DNA of 10,173 nucleotides, taken from NCBI GenBank assembly GCA_013298745.1, contig JAAFIT010000011.1, positions 6,194-16,366 on the forward strand, in the 5' to 3' direction. The notes under the pieces are model-generated. The model saw only the letters and a program-made list of their open reading frames with translations, had not been told where the DNA came from and did not search any database. This stretch comes from Sphingomonadales bacterium. GTDB taxonomy: Bacteria > Pseudomonadota > Alphaproteobacteria > Sphingomonadales > Sphingomonadaceae. The position numbers and the translations under genes were made by a program. Below, one piece after another: positions 1 to 6,387 of the stretch. The number at the start of each line of letters is the position of its first letter. Positions within the stretch are counted from its first letter, which is position 1.

Positions 1-44
1 CATTCTGGTGATCGTAAAGCCGTTTTAAGAGCCTCCAACCGGGT

Positions 45-63
45 GCAGGACCGCCGGCCCTGC
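45..63 (-). terminator. Hairpin downstream of aceB (possible weak terminator)
   Basis: Read on the minus strand, an 8-bp stem (GCAGGGCC / GGTCCTGC, one G-T pair) with a 3-nt loop begins 17 nt past the malate synthase stop codon. No uridine run follows, so it is not a classic intrinsic terminator. It could act as a Rho-linked 3' end or a stability element. The 12-mer GCCTCCGGCGGG lies between the stop codon and the stem, an arrangement repeated behind the M1 aminopeptidase gene. Bases 1-44 show nothing else I can support. Confidence 0.4.
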
Positions 64-79
64 CCGCCGGAGGCATTAC

Positions 80-1663
80 TCACTTCGCGAAATAATGCTC
101 ATACGCCGGCAGCGTCAGGAACGGTGCCAGCTCGTCGGCGAGGACGAGGGTACGGAAGACATCGGCGGCTTCGGCATATTTGCCGGTGGCGAAGAAATTG
201 TCGCCGACCTGGGCTTTCCAGACGGCGAGCTGTTCGTCGGTGACACGGTTGATGAGGGCTTCGTCGACGGCTTCGCCGCTGTCGAGCACCACATCCGAAA
301 CGCGCCATTGCCAGATCTGGGTGCGGCTGATTTCGGCCGTGGCGGCGTCTTCCATAAGGTTGTGCAGCGGAACGGCACCCTGGCCGCGCAGCCAGGCGGC
401 GATATAGCCGATGCCGACATTGACGTTGTTGGTAAGGCCGGCGAGCGTCTTGGGGCCCGGCGGTGGGGTGGTCAGGTCTTCGGCCGTCGCGTGGCCGGGC
501 GGGATCACCGAAAGCTGGTTCGGTGTCGGCATGATCCGATCGAAGACTTCGCGGGCGATGCCGACGAGGCCGGGGTGCGCGACCCAGGTGCCATCGTGAC
601 CGAGCGTGGCTTCGCGCTCCTTATCGGCACGGACGGCGGCAAACGCCTTGTCATTGGCGGCTTCATCGTCCTTGACCGGGATGAAAGCGCTCATGCCGCC
701 CATCGCATGGGCGCCGCGCTTGTGGCAGGTGCGGACGACATGTGCTGCATATTTCGCCATAAACGGCACGGTCATGGTGACAGCGGCGCGATCGGGCAGC
801 ACCTTTTCAGGGTCGGCCTGGAAGGTCTTGATATAGCTGAAGATATAATCCCAACGGCCGCAGTTGAGCGCGGTGATATGATCGCGCAGTTCATAAAGGA
901 TTTCTTCGGCGTAAAAGGCGCCCGGCAGGGTTTCGATGAGCACGGTGGCGCGGATGGTGCCGAGCGGCAGATCGAGCATCGACTGGGCCGTGGTGAAAAT
1001 GTTGTTCCACAGCCGCGCTTCGAGATAATGCTCCATCTTGGGCAGGTAGAAGTAAGGGCCGCTGCCGCGCGCCAGCAACGCCTTGGCATTGTGGAAGAAA
1101 TACAGGCCGAAATCGAAGATGGCGCCGGCAACGCGCTCGCCATCGACAAGCATATGCGCTTCATCGAGGTGCCAGCCCCGCGGGCGGGCGATCAACGTCG
1201 CGGTCTTGGGGTTGAGCGTGTAGCTCTTGCCCTTGTCTTCCATGCTGATCGTGCCGGCGGCGGCGTCGCGCAGATTGACCTGGCCCTGCACCATCACGTC
1301 CCAGGTCGGCGCCGACGCATCCTCGAGGCAGGCCATGAAGCATTGCGCGCCGGAATTGAGCGCGTTGATCACCATCTTGCGATCACACGGCCCGGTGATT
1401 TCCACGCGGCGGTCGGTCAGATCATGCGGCGCCGGGCGCACCTGCCAGAACGGATCCGCGCGGACCGACGACATTTCGGCGGCAAAATCAATGCCATTTC
1501 CCGCGTTCCACCAGGCCTGGTGATGCTCACGCGCACCCAGCAGCGAACGGCGGGTCGGCTCGTACATGTGATGAAGCTGGGCGACAAAGGCCAAGGCGGC
1601 ATCGGTCAAAATCGTTTCGTAACCCGGCTTCATCGCGCCGGTGATCTCAATGCCGATAGCCAT
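80..1663 (-). CDS. aceB: Malate synthase A, glyoxylate bypass
   Basis: This encodes a 527-residue cytosolic enzyme that condenses acetyl-CoA with glyoxylate to give malate, the second step of the glyoxylate bypass. The length fits the malate synthase A isoform (about 530 residues), not the 720-residue G form. The family signature is present at residues 260-276 (RDH..ALNCGRWDYIFS). By position in the family, R162 in the PRGWHLDE segment should be the catalytic arginine, E244 and D272 the magnesium ligands, and D439 in MEDAATAE the catalytic base. The ATG at 1663 is preceded by AAAGGG at good spacing and begins MAIGIEITG. The open frame continues upstream to 1900, but that extension is low-complexity and overlaps the end of the regulator gene, so I rejected it. 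It lies on the same strand as the ScfR-like gene with a 208-bp gap. That gap carries two TGCAAG/TGCAAAG boxes and hairpins, which suggests aceB has its own promoter. Confidence 0.96.
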   Translation of the reverse strand: MAIGIEITGAMKPGYETILTDAALAFVAQLHHMYEPTRRSLLGAREHHQAWWNAGNGIDFAAEMSSVRADPFWQVRPAPHDLTDRRVEITGPCDRKMVINALNSGAQCFMACLEDASAPTWDVMVQGQVNLRDAAAGTISMEDKGKSYTLNPKTATLIARPRGWHLDEAHMLVDGERVAGAIFDFGLYFFHNAKALLARGSGPYFYLPKMEHYLEARLWNNIFTTAQSMLDLPLGTIRATVLIETLPGAFYAEEILYELRDHITALNCGRWDYIFSYIKTFQADPEKVLPDRAAVTMTVPFMAKYAAHVVRTCHKRGAHAMGGMSAFIPVKDDEAANDKAFAAVRADKEREATLGHDGTWVAHPGLVGIAREVFDRIMPTPNQLSVIPPGHATAEDLTTPPPGPKTLAGLTNNVNVGIGYIAAWLRGQGAVPLHNLMEDAATAEISRTQIWQWRVSDVVLDSGEAVDEALINRVTDEQLAVWKAQVGDNFFATGKYAEAADVFRTLVLADELAPFLTLPAYEHYFAK

Positions 1664-1687
1664 GAAAACCCTTTCAACCGTCTGTTC

Positions 1688-1711
1688 TGCAAGCTCCAGC
1701 CCGGTGCAAAG
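1688..1711 (-). promoter_or_regulatory. Candidate ScfR/RamB boxes upstream of aceB
   Basis: Two similar heptamer-like words, TGCAAG (1688-1693) and TGCAAAG (1705-1711), start 17 nt apart, 25-48 bp upstream of the aceB start. Read on the minus strand they are CTTGCA and CTTTGCA. The second resembles the core of the published ACTTTGCAAA-type sites of RamB and the TTTGCAAA sites of PccR, both members of the same regulator family as the adjacent gene. I could not identify a convincing -35/-10 pair here. The match is short and may be chance. Confidence 0.35.
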
Positions 1712-1770
1712 CGGTAAAAATGAACCGGAGCGGGATAATTTAACGCGATTTCGGTGCGAAACGCATTGAC

Positions 1771-1785
1771 CTGCGCCTAGCGCAG
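1771..1785. repeat. Hairpin in the scfR-aceB gap
   Basis: This is a perfect 6-bp inverted repeat, CTGCGC / GCGCAG, with a CTA loop, about 110 bp upstream of the aceB start and 90 bp past the regulator stop. It could be part of the 3' end of the regulator transcript. No T-run follows on either strand. The remainder of the 208-bp gap between the two genes shows no open frame I would support. Confidence 0.35.
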
Positions 1786-1827
1786 CGCCATGGGGCTGGC
1801 AAGCAGCAGACCAGTTACGGGGAGGAT

Positions 1828-1860
1828 GTGGCGGAGGCAGCGACAAACGCGCCCCGCCAC
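1828..1860 (-). terminator. Possible 3' stem-loop of the ScfR-like gene
   Basis: A 7-bp perfect stem (GTGGCGG / CCGCCAC) with a 19-nt loop begins 12 nt beyond the regulator stop codon. There is no T-run, so intrinsic termination is not shown. It is recorded as the most likely 3' structure of this gene. Confidence 0.25.
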
Positions 1861-1871
1861 CACTCTCGAGG

Positions 1872-3281
1872 CTAAATATCCGAAAACCCGAATGGCGCAC
1901 TCGCCCGGCGGAAATCGTCGGGGAGCACGGTGCGGCCGATCGGCGGTGCCGAACGCGCCGTGCAGCGGGTGCGGTGACAGAGGTGGCAGGTGACGCCGAT
2001 CGGCGTGGCGCTGTCCGGGCCGGGGGCGGCGGGATCCTGGGTGTAGATCAGTTTGGTGGCGTGTTCAGCGCTGCAGCCTAATGCAATGGCGCGTTCGACA
2101 CGGAGCGCGCCATAGGCGCCGCCGCCGGCGGTGACCGAGCGGGCGATGGAAAAAAAGCGCTGGCCATCGGGGAGTTCGACCCATTGGGTGATGATCTCGC
2201 GCGGGCGGCGGAAGGCCTGGTGGACCGCCCAGAGCGGGCAGGCGCCGCCGTGGCGGGCGAAAGGAAAGCCGGCGCCATCGAGGCGTTTGGAAACATTGCC
2301 GGCCGGATCGACGCGGATGAAGAAGAACGGCACGCGTTCGTCGCCGGGCTTTTGCAGGGTGGTCAGGCGGTGGGCGGTCTGTTCGAAGCTGGCGCCGAAC
2401 TGGCGGCCAAGGGCTTCGACGTCGTAACGGCGGCGTTCGGCAGCGCGGGCGAAGGCGGCATAGGGCATCATGATCGCCGCGGCGGCGTAGCTGGCGAGCG
2501 CCTTCTGGGCGAGGCGTTCGCCACTTTCGGTCTGGAAATTGCCGGCGGCGAGCGGTGCATCGATATCGGCGCGCAGTTCGAGCCAGGCGAGTTGCAGCGC
2601 GAGCTGGAAGGTCTGGCTGGCGTTGTCGAGCGTGTCGTCGAGCAAGACCTCGTCGCGGTGGCGGTCGTAGCGCCGTGTGGCACCGCCCATGACGTCGGAG
2701 GGCAGGCGGCGGACCTTCAGCCGGTGGCGATCTTTGAGATAGCCGGCGAGGCCGCCGGCCTCGGCGACGGCGTTGGCGAGGGCCTCGGCGGCATCATCGA
2801 GGCCGGGGAAGTTGTTGCGGCGGGCCGCGAGGAAGCGCCGCGCTTCGGCGACGGGATCGGACGCGAGCGCATCGCCGCCCTGCACCTCTGCACCGCGGTC
2901 CGCCAGCGCCAGATGTTCCTCGCGATAGGCGGTGTGGAGGCGCAGAAAGGCTTCGGTAATGCCGGGAAAGCCGGTGACGACATCGGTGGTTTCGAGCGCC
3001 GGAACCTCGATATCGGCGAACATCGGGTCCTTGAGGACGGTCTGCAGCCGGGCGATGGTGTCGTCATGGCCATCGGTCGCAAGGCTTGCCATGTCCAGCC
3101 GATAGGTACGGGCGAGGCGCAGCAGCATGTCGGCGGTGAGCGGCCGCTGGTTGCGTTCGAGCAGCGCGACATAGCTCGGTGAAATATCGAGGTCGGTCGC
3201 CATATTGGCCTGGGTGAGGCCAAGCTCGCGCCGCAGCCGGCGCAGGCGCGGCCCCATGTAGACGGGATGCTCATTCGACAT
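1872..3281 (-). CDS. ScfR/RamB-family transcriptional regulator (XRE HTH + IrrE-like + DUF2083-like)
   Basis: This 469-residue cytosolic DNA-binding protein is likely the acyl-CoA-responsive regulator of the flanking glyoxylate-shunt genes. An XRE helix-turn-helix spans about residues 9-65 (LRRLRRELGLTQANMATDLD, then SPSYVALLERNQRPL). A middle region at about 170-290 resembles the ImmA/IrrE fold, but the metalloprotease HExxH is absent: the corresponding segment reads FQLALQLA at 225-232. The C-terminal part carries the cysteine-bearing domain typical of short-chain fatty acyl regulators, with C348 and a cluster C432-x2-C435-x4-C440. Known relatives are RamB (acetate metabolism) and PccR (propionyl-CoA). 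I chose the ATG at 3281 because GGAGC lies 8 nt upstream and MSNEHPVYMG runs into the HTH. The 20-residue extension to 3341 overlaps the promoter. It is divergent from aceA, and overlap of dyads with its own promoter suggests autoregulation. The ligand is inferred, not shown. Confidence 0.9.
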   Translation of the reverse strand: MSNEHPVYMGPRLRRLRRELGLTQANMATDLDISPSYVALLERNQRPLTADMLLRLARTYRLDMASLATDGHDDTIARLQTVLKDPMFADIEVPALETTDVVTGFPGITEAFLRLHTAYREEHLALADRGAEVQGGDALASDPVAEARRFLAARRNNFPGLDDAAEALANAVAEAGGLAGYLKDRHRLKVRRLPSDVMGGATRRYDRHRDEVLLDDTLDNASQTFQLALQLAWLELRADIDAPLAAGNFQTESGERLAQKALASYAAAAIMMPYAAFARAAERRRYDVEALGRQFGASFEQTAHRLTTLQKPGDERVPFFFIRVDPAGNVSKRLDGAGFPFARHGGACPLWAVHQAFRRPREIITQWVELPDGQRFFSIARSVTAGGGAYGALRVERAIALGCSAEHATKLIYTQDPAAPGPDSATPIGVTCHLCHRTRCTARSAPPIGRTVLPDDFRRASAPFGFSDI

Positions 3282-3295
3282 AATCAGCTCCGGCT

Positions 3296-3312
3296 TTGTA
3301 AGAACATTACAA
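3296..3312. promoter_or_regulatory. Operator-like dyad 1 (scfR-aceA intergenic)
   Basis: This is a perfect inverted repeat, TTGTAA-GAACA-TTACAA, 15 bp upstream of the regulator start codon and covering its predicted -10 box. Dyad symmetry plus this placement suggests a site for autorepression. The half-site preceded by CT (CTTTGTAA, 3294-3301) resembles CTTTGCAA-type sites of the ScfR family. The protein that binds is inferred from context. Confidence 0.5.
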
Positions 3313-3334
3313 CATGACAAAGACTTTCTGTAAA
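3306..3334 (-). promoter_or_regulatory. Sigma70-like promoter of the ScfR-like gene
   Basis: On the minus strand, TTTACA (3334-3329) matches the -35 consensus at 5 of 6 positions. TGTAAT (3311-3306) matches the -10 consensus at 5 of 6, and the spacer is exactly 17 nt. Transcription would begin near 3299, giving a leader of about 18 nt with the GGAGC ribosome-binding site. Both operator-like dyads overlap this promoter, one at each box. Confidence 0.55.
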
Positions 3335-3338
3335 GTCT
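3321..3338. promoter_or_regulatory. Operator-like dyad 2 (scfR-aceA intergenic)
   Basis: This is a perfect inverted repeat, AGACTTT-CTGT-AAAGTCT, overlapping the predicted -35 box of the divergent regulator promoter and lying 87 bp upstream of the aceA start. Nearby CAAAG words at 3318-3322 and 3352-3356 and CTTTG at 3294-3298 are further possible half-sites. The placement would let one bound protein affect both divergent genes. No confident aceA promoter was found between 3340 and 3420. Confidence 0.5.
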
Positions 3339-3424
3339 CACATGCGGACTACAAAGTGGGTGTCAGGCGCCGTTTCTCGGGCCTATGCGGCGCTGCAACA
3401 CGAGCGCATTTTTAGTGAGGCTTT

Positions 3425-5020
3425 ATGTCGTACCAAGACCATATCACCCAGGTGAACGCCCTGATCGGCAAGCAAAAGGGCACCTGGGATGGCATCAGCG
3501 CCGAATCCGTGGCGCGCATGCGCCTGCAGAACCGTTTCAAGACCGGCCTCGACATCGCCAAATACACCGCCGCGATCATGCGCCGCGACATGGCTGCCTA
3601 TGATGCCGATCCGGCCAATTACACCCAGTCGCTGGGTTGCTGGCACGGCTTCATCGGCCAGCAGAAGATGATTTCGATCAAGAAGCACTTCGGCACCACC
3701 GATCGTCGTTACCTGTATCTGTCGGGCTGGATGGTCGCCGCGCTGCGCAGCGAATTCGGTCCGCTGCCCGACCAGTCGATGCACGAAAAGACCAGCGTTC
3801 CGGCGCTGATCGAAGAGCTTTACACCTTCCTGCGCCAGGCCGATGCCCGTGAACTGGGCATGATGTATCGCGATCTCGATGCCGCCCGCGCCGCCGGCGA
3901 CCAGATCAAGGAAAAGCAGCTGATGGCCGCCATCGATGGCTATCAGACGCATGTCGTGCCGATCATCGCCGATATCGATGCCGGTTTCGGCAACGCTGAA
4001 GCGACGTACCTGCTCGCCAAGAAGATGATCGAAGCCGGCGCCTGCGCGCTGCAGATCGAAAATCAGGTCTCGGATGAAAAGCAGTGCGGCCATCAGGATG
4101 GCAAGGTCACCGTGCCGCACGAGGACTTCCTCGCCAAGGTTCGCGCCTGCCGCTACGCCTTCCTCGAACTCGGGGTTGACGATGGCATCATCGTCACCCG
4201 CACGGATTCGCTGGGCGCCGGTCTCACCAAGCAGATCGCCGTGTCGAACACCCCCGGCGACATCGGTGACCAGTACAACAGCTTCCTCGATTGCGAGGAA
4301 ATCGATCCGGCGACAGCGCGCAACGGCGATGTCATCCTCAACCGCGATGGCAAGCTGCTGCGTCCCAAGCGCCTGCCGTCGAACCTGTTCCAGTTCCGCG
4401 AAGGCACGGGTGCCGATCGCTGCGTGTTGGATTGCATCACCAGCCTGCAGCACGGCGCCGACCTGCTGTGGATCGAAACCGAAAAGCCGCACATCGAACA
4501 GATCGCTTCGATGGTCGATCGCATCCGTGAAGTCGTGCCCAACGCCAAGCTGGTGTACAACAACTCGCCGTCGTTCAATTGGACGCTGAATTTCCGCCAG
4601 CAGGTCTATGACGCCTGGGTCGCCGCCGGCAAGGATGTTGCCGCCTATGACCGTGCCAAGCTGATGAGCGTCGATTATGATGGCACCGAATTGGGCGCCG
4701 AAGCCGATGAGCGCATCCGCACCTTCCAGCGCGATGCCGCCAAGCGCGCCGGCATCTTCCATCACCTGATCACGCTGCCGACCTATCACACGGCCGCGCT
4801 CAGCACCGACAACCTTGCCAAGGAATATTTCGGCGACGCCGGGATGCTGGGTTACGTCAAGAACGTCCAACGCGCCGAAATCCGCCAGGGCATTGCCTGT
4901 GTGAAGCACCAGAACATGTCGGGCTCGGACATTGGCGACGATCACAAGGAATATTTTGCTGGGGAGGCAGCGCTGAAGGCTGGTGGAGCACATAACACAA
5001 TGAACCAGTTTGCAGCGTAG
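3425..5020 (+). CDS. aceA: Isocitrate lyase, Pseudomonas-type 531-residue form
   Basis: This is a 531-residue cytosolic, magnesium-dependent lyase that cleaves isocitrate to glyoxylate and succinate, the entry step of the glyoxylate bypass. The catalytic loop reads K219-Q-C221-G-H223, with C221 the expected catalytic cysteine. Metal and substrate segments are visible as IIADIDAGFGNAEATYLL (about residues 179-196) and ALQIENQVSD just before the loop. The length and the KQCGH loop match the longer isocitrate lyase subfamily typified by Pseudomonas aeruginosa, not the 434-residue enterobacterial type whose loop is KKCGH. The ATG at 3425 follows GAGG at short spacing and begins MSYQDHITQVNALIG. 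It is divergently transcribed from the ScfR-like regulator, which probably controls it through the dyads at 3296-3338. It ends in a strong terminator and is probably monocistronic. Confidence 0.97.
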   Translation: MSYQDHITQVNALIGKQKGTWDGISAESVARMRLQNRFKTGLDIAKYTAAIMRRDMAAYDADPANYTQSLGCWHGFIGQQKMISIKKHFGTTDRRYLYLSGWMVAALRSEFGPLPDQSMHEKTSVPALIEELYTFLRQADARELGMMYRDLDAARAAGDQIKEKQLMAAIDGYQTHVVPIIADIDAGFGNAEATYLLAKKMIEAGACALQIENQVSDEKQCGHQDGKVTVPHEDFLAKVRACRYAFLELGVDDGIIVTRTDSLGAGLTKQIAVSNTPGDIGDQYNSFLDCEEIDPATARNGDVILNRDGKLLRPKRLPSNLFQFREGTGADRCVLDCITSLQHGADLLWIETEKPHIEQIASMVDRIREVVPNAKLVYNNSPSFNWTLNFRQQVYDAWVAAGKDVAAYDRAKLMSVDYDGTELGAEADERIRTFQRDAAKRAGIFHHLITLPTYHTAALSTDNLAKEYFGDAGMLGYVKNVQRAEIRQGIACVKHQNMSGSDIGDDHKEYFAGEAALKAGGAHNTMNQFAA

Positions 5021-5030
5021 CGCGGCCGCA

Positions 5031-5047
5031 GCCTAGCGAAGCTAGGC
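5031..5047 (+). repeat. Hairpin A in the aceA 3' region
   Basis: This is a perfect 7-bp stem, GCCTAGC / GCTAGGC, with a GAA loop, starting 10 nt after the aceA stop codon. It is the first of three consecutive hairpins before the next gene. It has no T-run and is not a terminator by itself. Confidence 0.5.
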
Positions 5048-5063
5048 GCGGACTCGCGCAAGC

Positions 5064-5096
5064 TCGGCCAGCGAGGCGGACAGCCTCGCTGGCCGA
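5064..5096 (+). repeat. Hairpin B in the aceA 3' region, 14-bp perfect stem
   Basis: Bases 5064-5077 (TCGGCCAGCGAGGC) are perfectly complementary to 5083-5096, around a GGACA loop. This is the longest uninterrupted stem in the window and very GC-rich. It could protect the aceA transcript from 3' exonucleases or be a dispersed palindromic element. It is not followed by a T-run; termination is handled by the next hairpin. Confidence 0.6.
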
Positions 5097-5110
5097 TCTC
5101 GTCTGACGTC

Positions 5111-5136
5111 AGCCCCGGCTTTGCCGGGGCTTTTTT
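5111..5136 (+). terminator. Intrinsic terminator of aceA
   Basis: A 9-bp perfect stem, AGCCCCGGC / GCCGGGGCT, with a TTT loop runs directly into TTTTTT and a further TTT after one C. This is a classic Rho-independent terminator, about 90 nt past the aceA stop codon. The next plus-strand gene starts only 38 nt after the T-run, so readthrough is unlikely to be its main source of transcript. Confidence 0.93.
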
Positions 5137-5173
5137 CTTTGCGCTGTCATGAATTACCCGCCACAACATCTCC

Positions 5174-6331
5174 ATGCGCCTCCTGCTCACCCTCGCCCTC
5201 CTCGCCGCTCCCGCGCTCGCCCGGCCCCCCAGCCTCGTCCCCGCGGATGCCCCTGAACTCGCCGCACCCGGCCCGCTTCCTGTAGGCACCCGCGAAGCCC
5301 GCTTCACCGCGGCGCCCGGCCGCGACCTCGGGATCACTCTCTTCTACCCCGCCGCCAAACAAGGCCCGGCCACGAGCTACCCCCACAAGTTCGACAACCC
5401 ACCCGAAGGCATCCCGCCCGAACTTGTTTTCGAAGCCATCGCCGCCGCCGATGTCGCCGCTGCGCCGGGCAAACGCCCGACCATCCTGCTCAGCCACGGC
5501 CTTGGCCGCTGGTCGACGGCGATGAGCGGCATGGCCGAAAATCTCGCCTCAAAGGGCTATCTCGTCGCCAGTATCGATCACAACGATCGCGGCGCGATGA
5601 ACCCCGGCACGCGGGTGCAGGCCTTCGCCACCTCGGTGGTGCGGCGATCAGAGGATCAGCGCGCCGCGCTCGACTGGCTGAAAAGCGGCAAGAATCCGCT
5701 GCTCGCGCAGGTCGATCCCGCCAACATCGCCATCATCGGCTATTCGATGGGCGGCTTCGGCACGCTCGCGACCGCCGGCGCCGGCCATGCCCGGTCAGGC
5801 GCGGTGATGAGCCTGGTGCCGGCCGCGCAGATGGAGCCGGCGCTGGAACCGGCGAAACCGGCAGCCGGGGTTCGCGCTGTCGTGCTGATCGCGCCCTGGG
5901 GCGGGGCCGCGGCGACGCGCTCGTTCACCCCGGCGGGGCTGGCCGGGCTCAAACTGCCGAGCCTGTGGATCATGGGCGATCAGGATGATGTCGCCGGTGC
6001 CGACGGTATCCGCTGGCTGCATGACAATGCGGTTAGCAGCGACCGCCGGTTGCTGGTGTTTGCCAATGCCCGGCACAATCTCGGCGGCAACCCACCGCCG
6101 GCCAGCGCGCCCGATACCCACCGTCTGCGCGATGCCATCGACGAGCCGGTGTGGCGCAAGGACATGGCCGACGCGATCATCTTCCGGACGCTGACGGCGT
6201 TTCTCGATCTGACCCTGAAGGGCGATGCAACGCGCGCGGCCTATCTCGATGCCGGACCTGACGGCGCGTTGAAGGGTTTTCAACCGCGTTGGCAACTGGG
6301 GCTGACGGCGAGCCACACCTTGCCACGATAG
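5174..6331 (+). CDS. Secreted alpha/beta hydrolase (dienelactone hydrolase / PAF-acetylhydrolase-like)
   Basis: This is a 385-residue predicted exported serine hydrolase. Residues 1-16 form a signal peptide (MRLLLTLALLAAPALA, cleavage likely before RPP). The mature part has the alpha/beta-hydrolase pattern: an oxyanion-hole segment LLSHGLG near residue 110, the nucleophile elbow G189-Y-S191-M-G with S191, a likely acid D271 in MGDQDDV, and H301 in NARHNLGG. This order and the SHGLG...GYSMGG layout fit the predicted dienelactone hydrolase/platelet-activating-factor acetylhydrolase-like group. The natural substrate is unknown; an ester or lipid is plausible. The ATG at 5174 has no recognisable Shine-Dalgarno upstream but is fixed by the signal peptide, so a leaderless or weakly initiated message is possible. 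The first 300 bases are markedly C-rich on the coding strand with CTC leucines, whereas later parts favour CTG. It is convergent with the aminopeptidase gene and has no clear link to aceA. Confidence 0.88.
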   Translation: MRLLLTLALLAAPALARPPSLVPADAPELAAPGPLPVGTREARFTAAPGRDLGITLFYPAAKQGPATSYPHKFDNPPEGIPPELVFEAIAAADVAAAPGKRPTILLSHGLGRWSTAMSGMAENLASKGYLVASIDHNDRGAMNPGTRVQAFATSVVRRSEDQRAALDWLKSGKNPLLAQVDPANIAIIGYSMGGFGTLATAGAGHARSGAVMSLVPAAQMEPALEPAKPAAGVRAVVLIAPWGGAAATRSFTPAGLAGLKLPSLWIMGDQDDVAGADGIRWLHDNAVSSDRRLLVFANARHNLGGNPPPASAPDTHRLRDAIDEPVWRKDMADAIIFRTLTAFLDLTLKGDATRAAYLDAGPDGALKGFQPRWQLGLTASHTLPR

Positions 6332-6335
6332 GGGT

Positions 6336-6354
6336 GTGGGGCCATCGGCCCCAC
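6336..6354. terminator. Hairpin between the convergent hydrolase and aminopeptidase genes
   Basis: An 8-bp perfect stem, GTGGGGCC / GGCCCCAC, with an ATC loop starts 4 nt after the hydrolase stop codon and lies 33 nt beyond the aminopeptidase stop. It could serve both converging transcripts. No T-run exists on either side. On the minus strand it is preceded by GCCTCCGGCGGG, exactly as at the aceB 3' end. A 10-mer GCCGGAGGCC occurs twice, 20 nt apart (6357-6366 and 6377-6386), the second copy ending at the aminopeptidase stop. Confidence 0.5.
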
Positions 6355-6387
6355 CCGCCGGAGGCCGATATAAGCTGCCGGAGGCCT

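Noticed and set aside
95..1717. 540-codon open frame on the plus strand opposite aceB
   Set aside because: It is the antisense shadow of malate synthase; it has low-complexity composition, no domain, and is not a gene.
1664..1900. N-terminal extension of malate synthase to 606 residues
   Set aside because: It exceeds the family length, overlaps the end of the regulator gene, and the ATG at 1663 has its own ribosome-binding site and a family-like N-terminus.
2184..3182. 332-codon plus-strand open frame opposite the ScfR-like gene
   Set aside because: Gly/Ala/Glu-rich antisense shadow with no ribosome-binding site or motif.
3282..3341. 20-residue extension of the ScfR-like protein
   Set aside because: It would be coded across the predicted promoter and both dyads; the ATG at 3281 has a good GGAGC site and leads straight into the HTH domain.
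3340..3424. Promoter for aceA
   Set aside because: TACAAA near 3350 and TATGCG at 3384-3389 were considered as -10 boxes, but neither has an acceptable -35 at 16-18 nt, so no call was made.
3383..4993. 536-codon open frame on the minus strand opposite aceA
   Set aside because: It lies almost exactly over a highly conserved enzyme gene, shows no recognisable domain, and is explained by GC-biased codon use leaving the opposite strand free of stops.
5149..5173. Upstream ATG at 5149 as an alternative start for the hydrolase
   Set aside because: It is out of frame with the signal peptide and hydrolase motifs.
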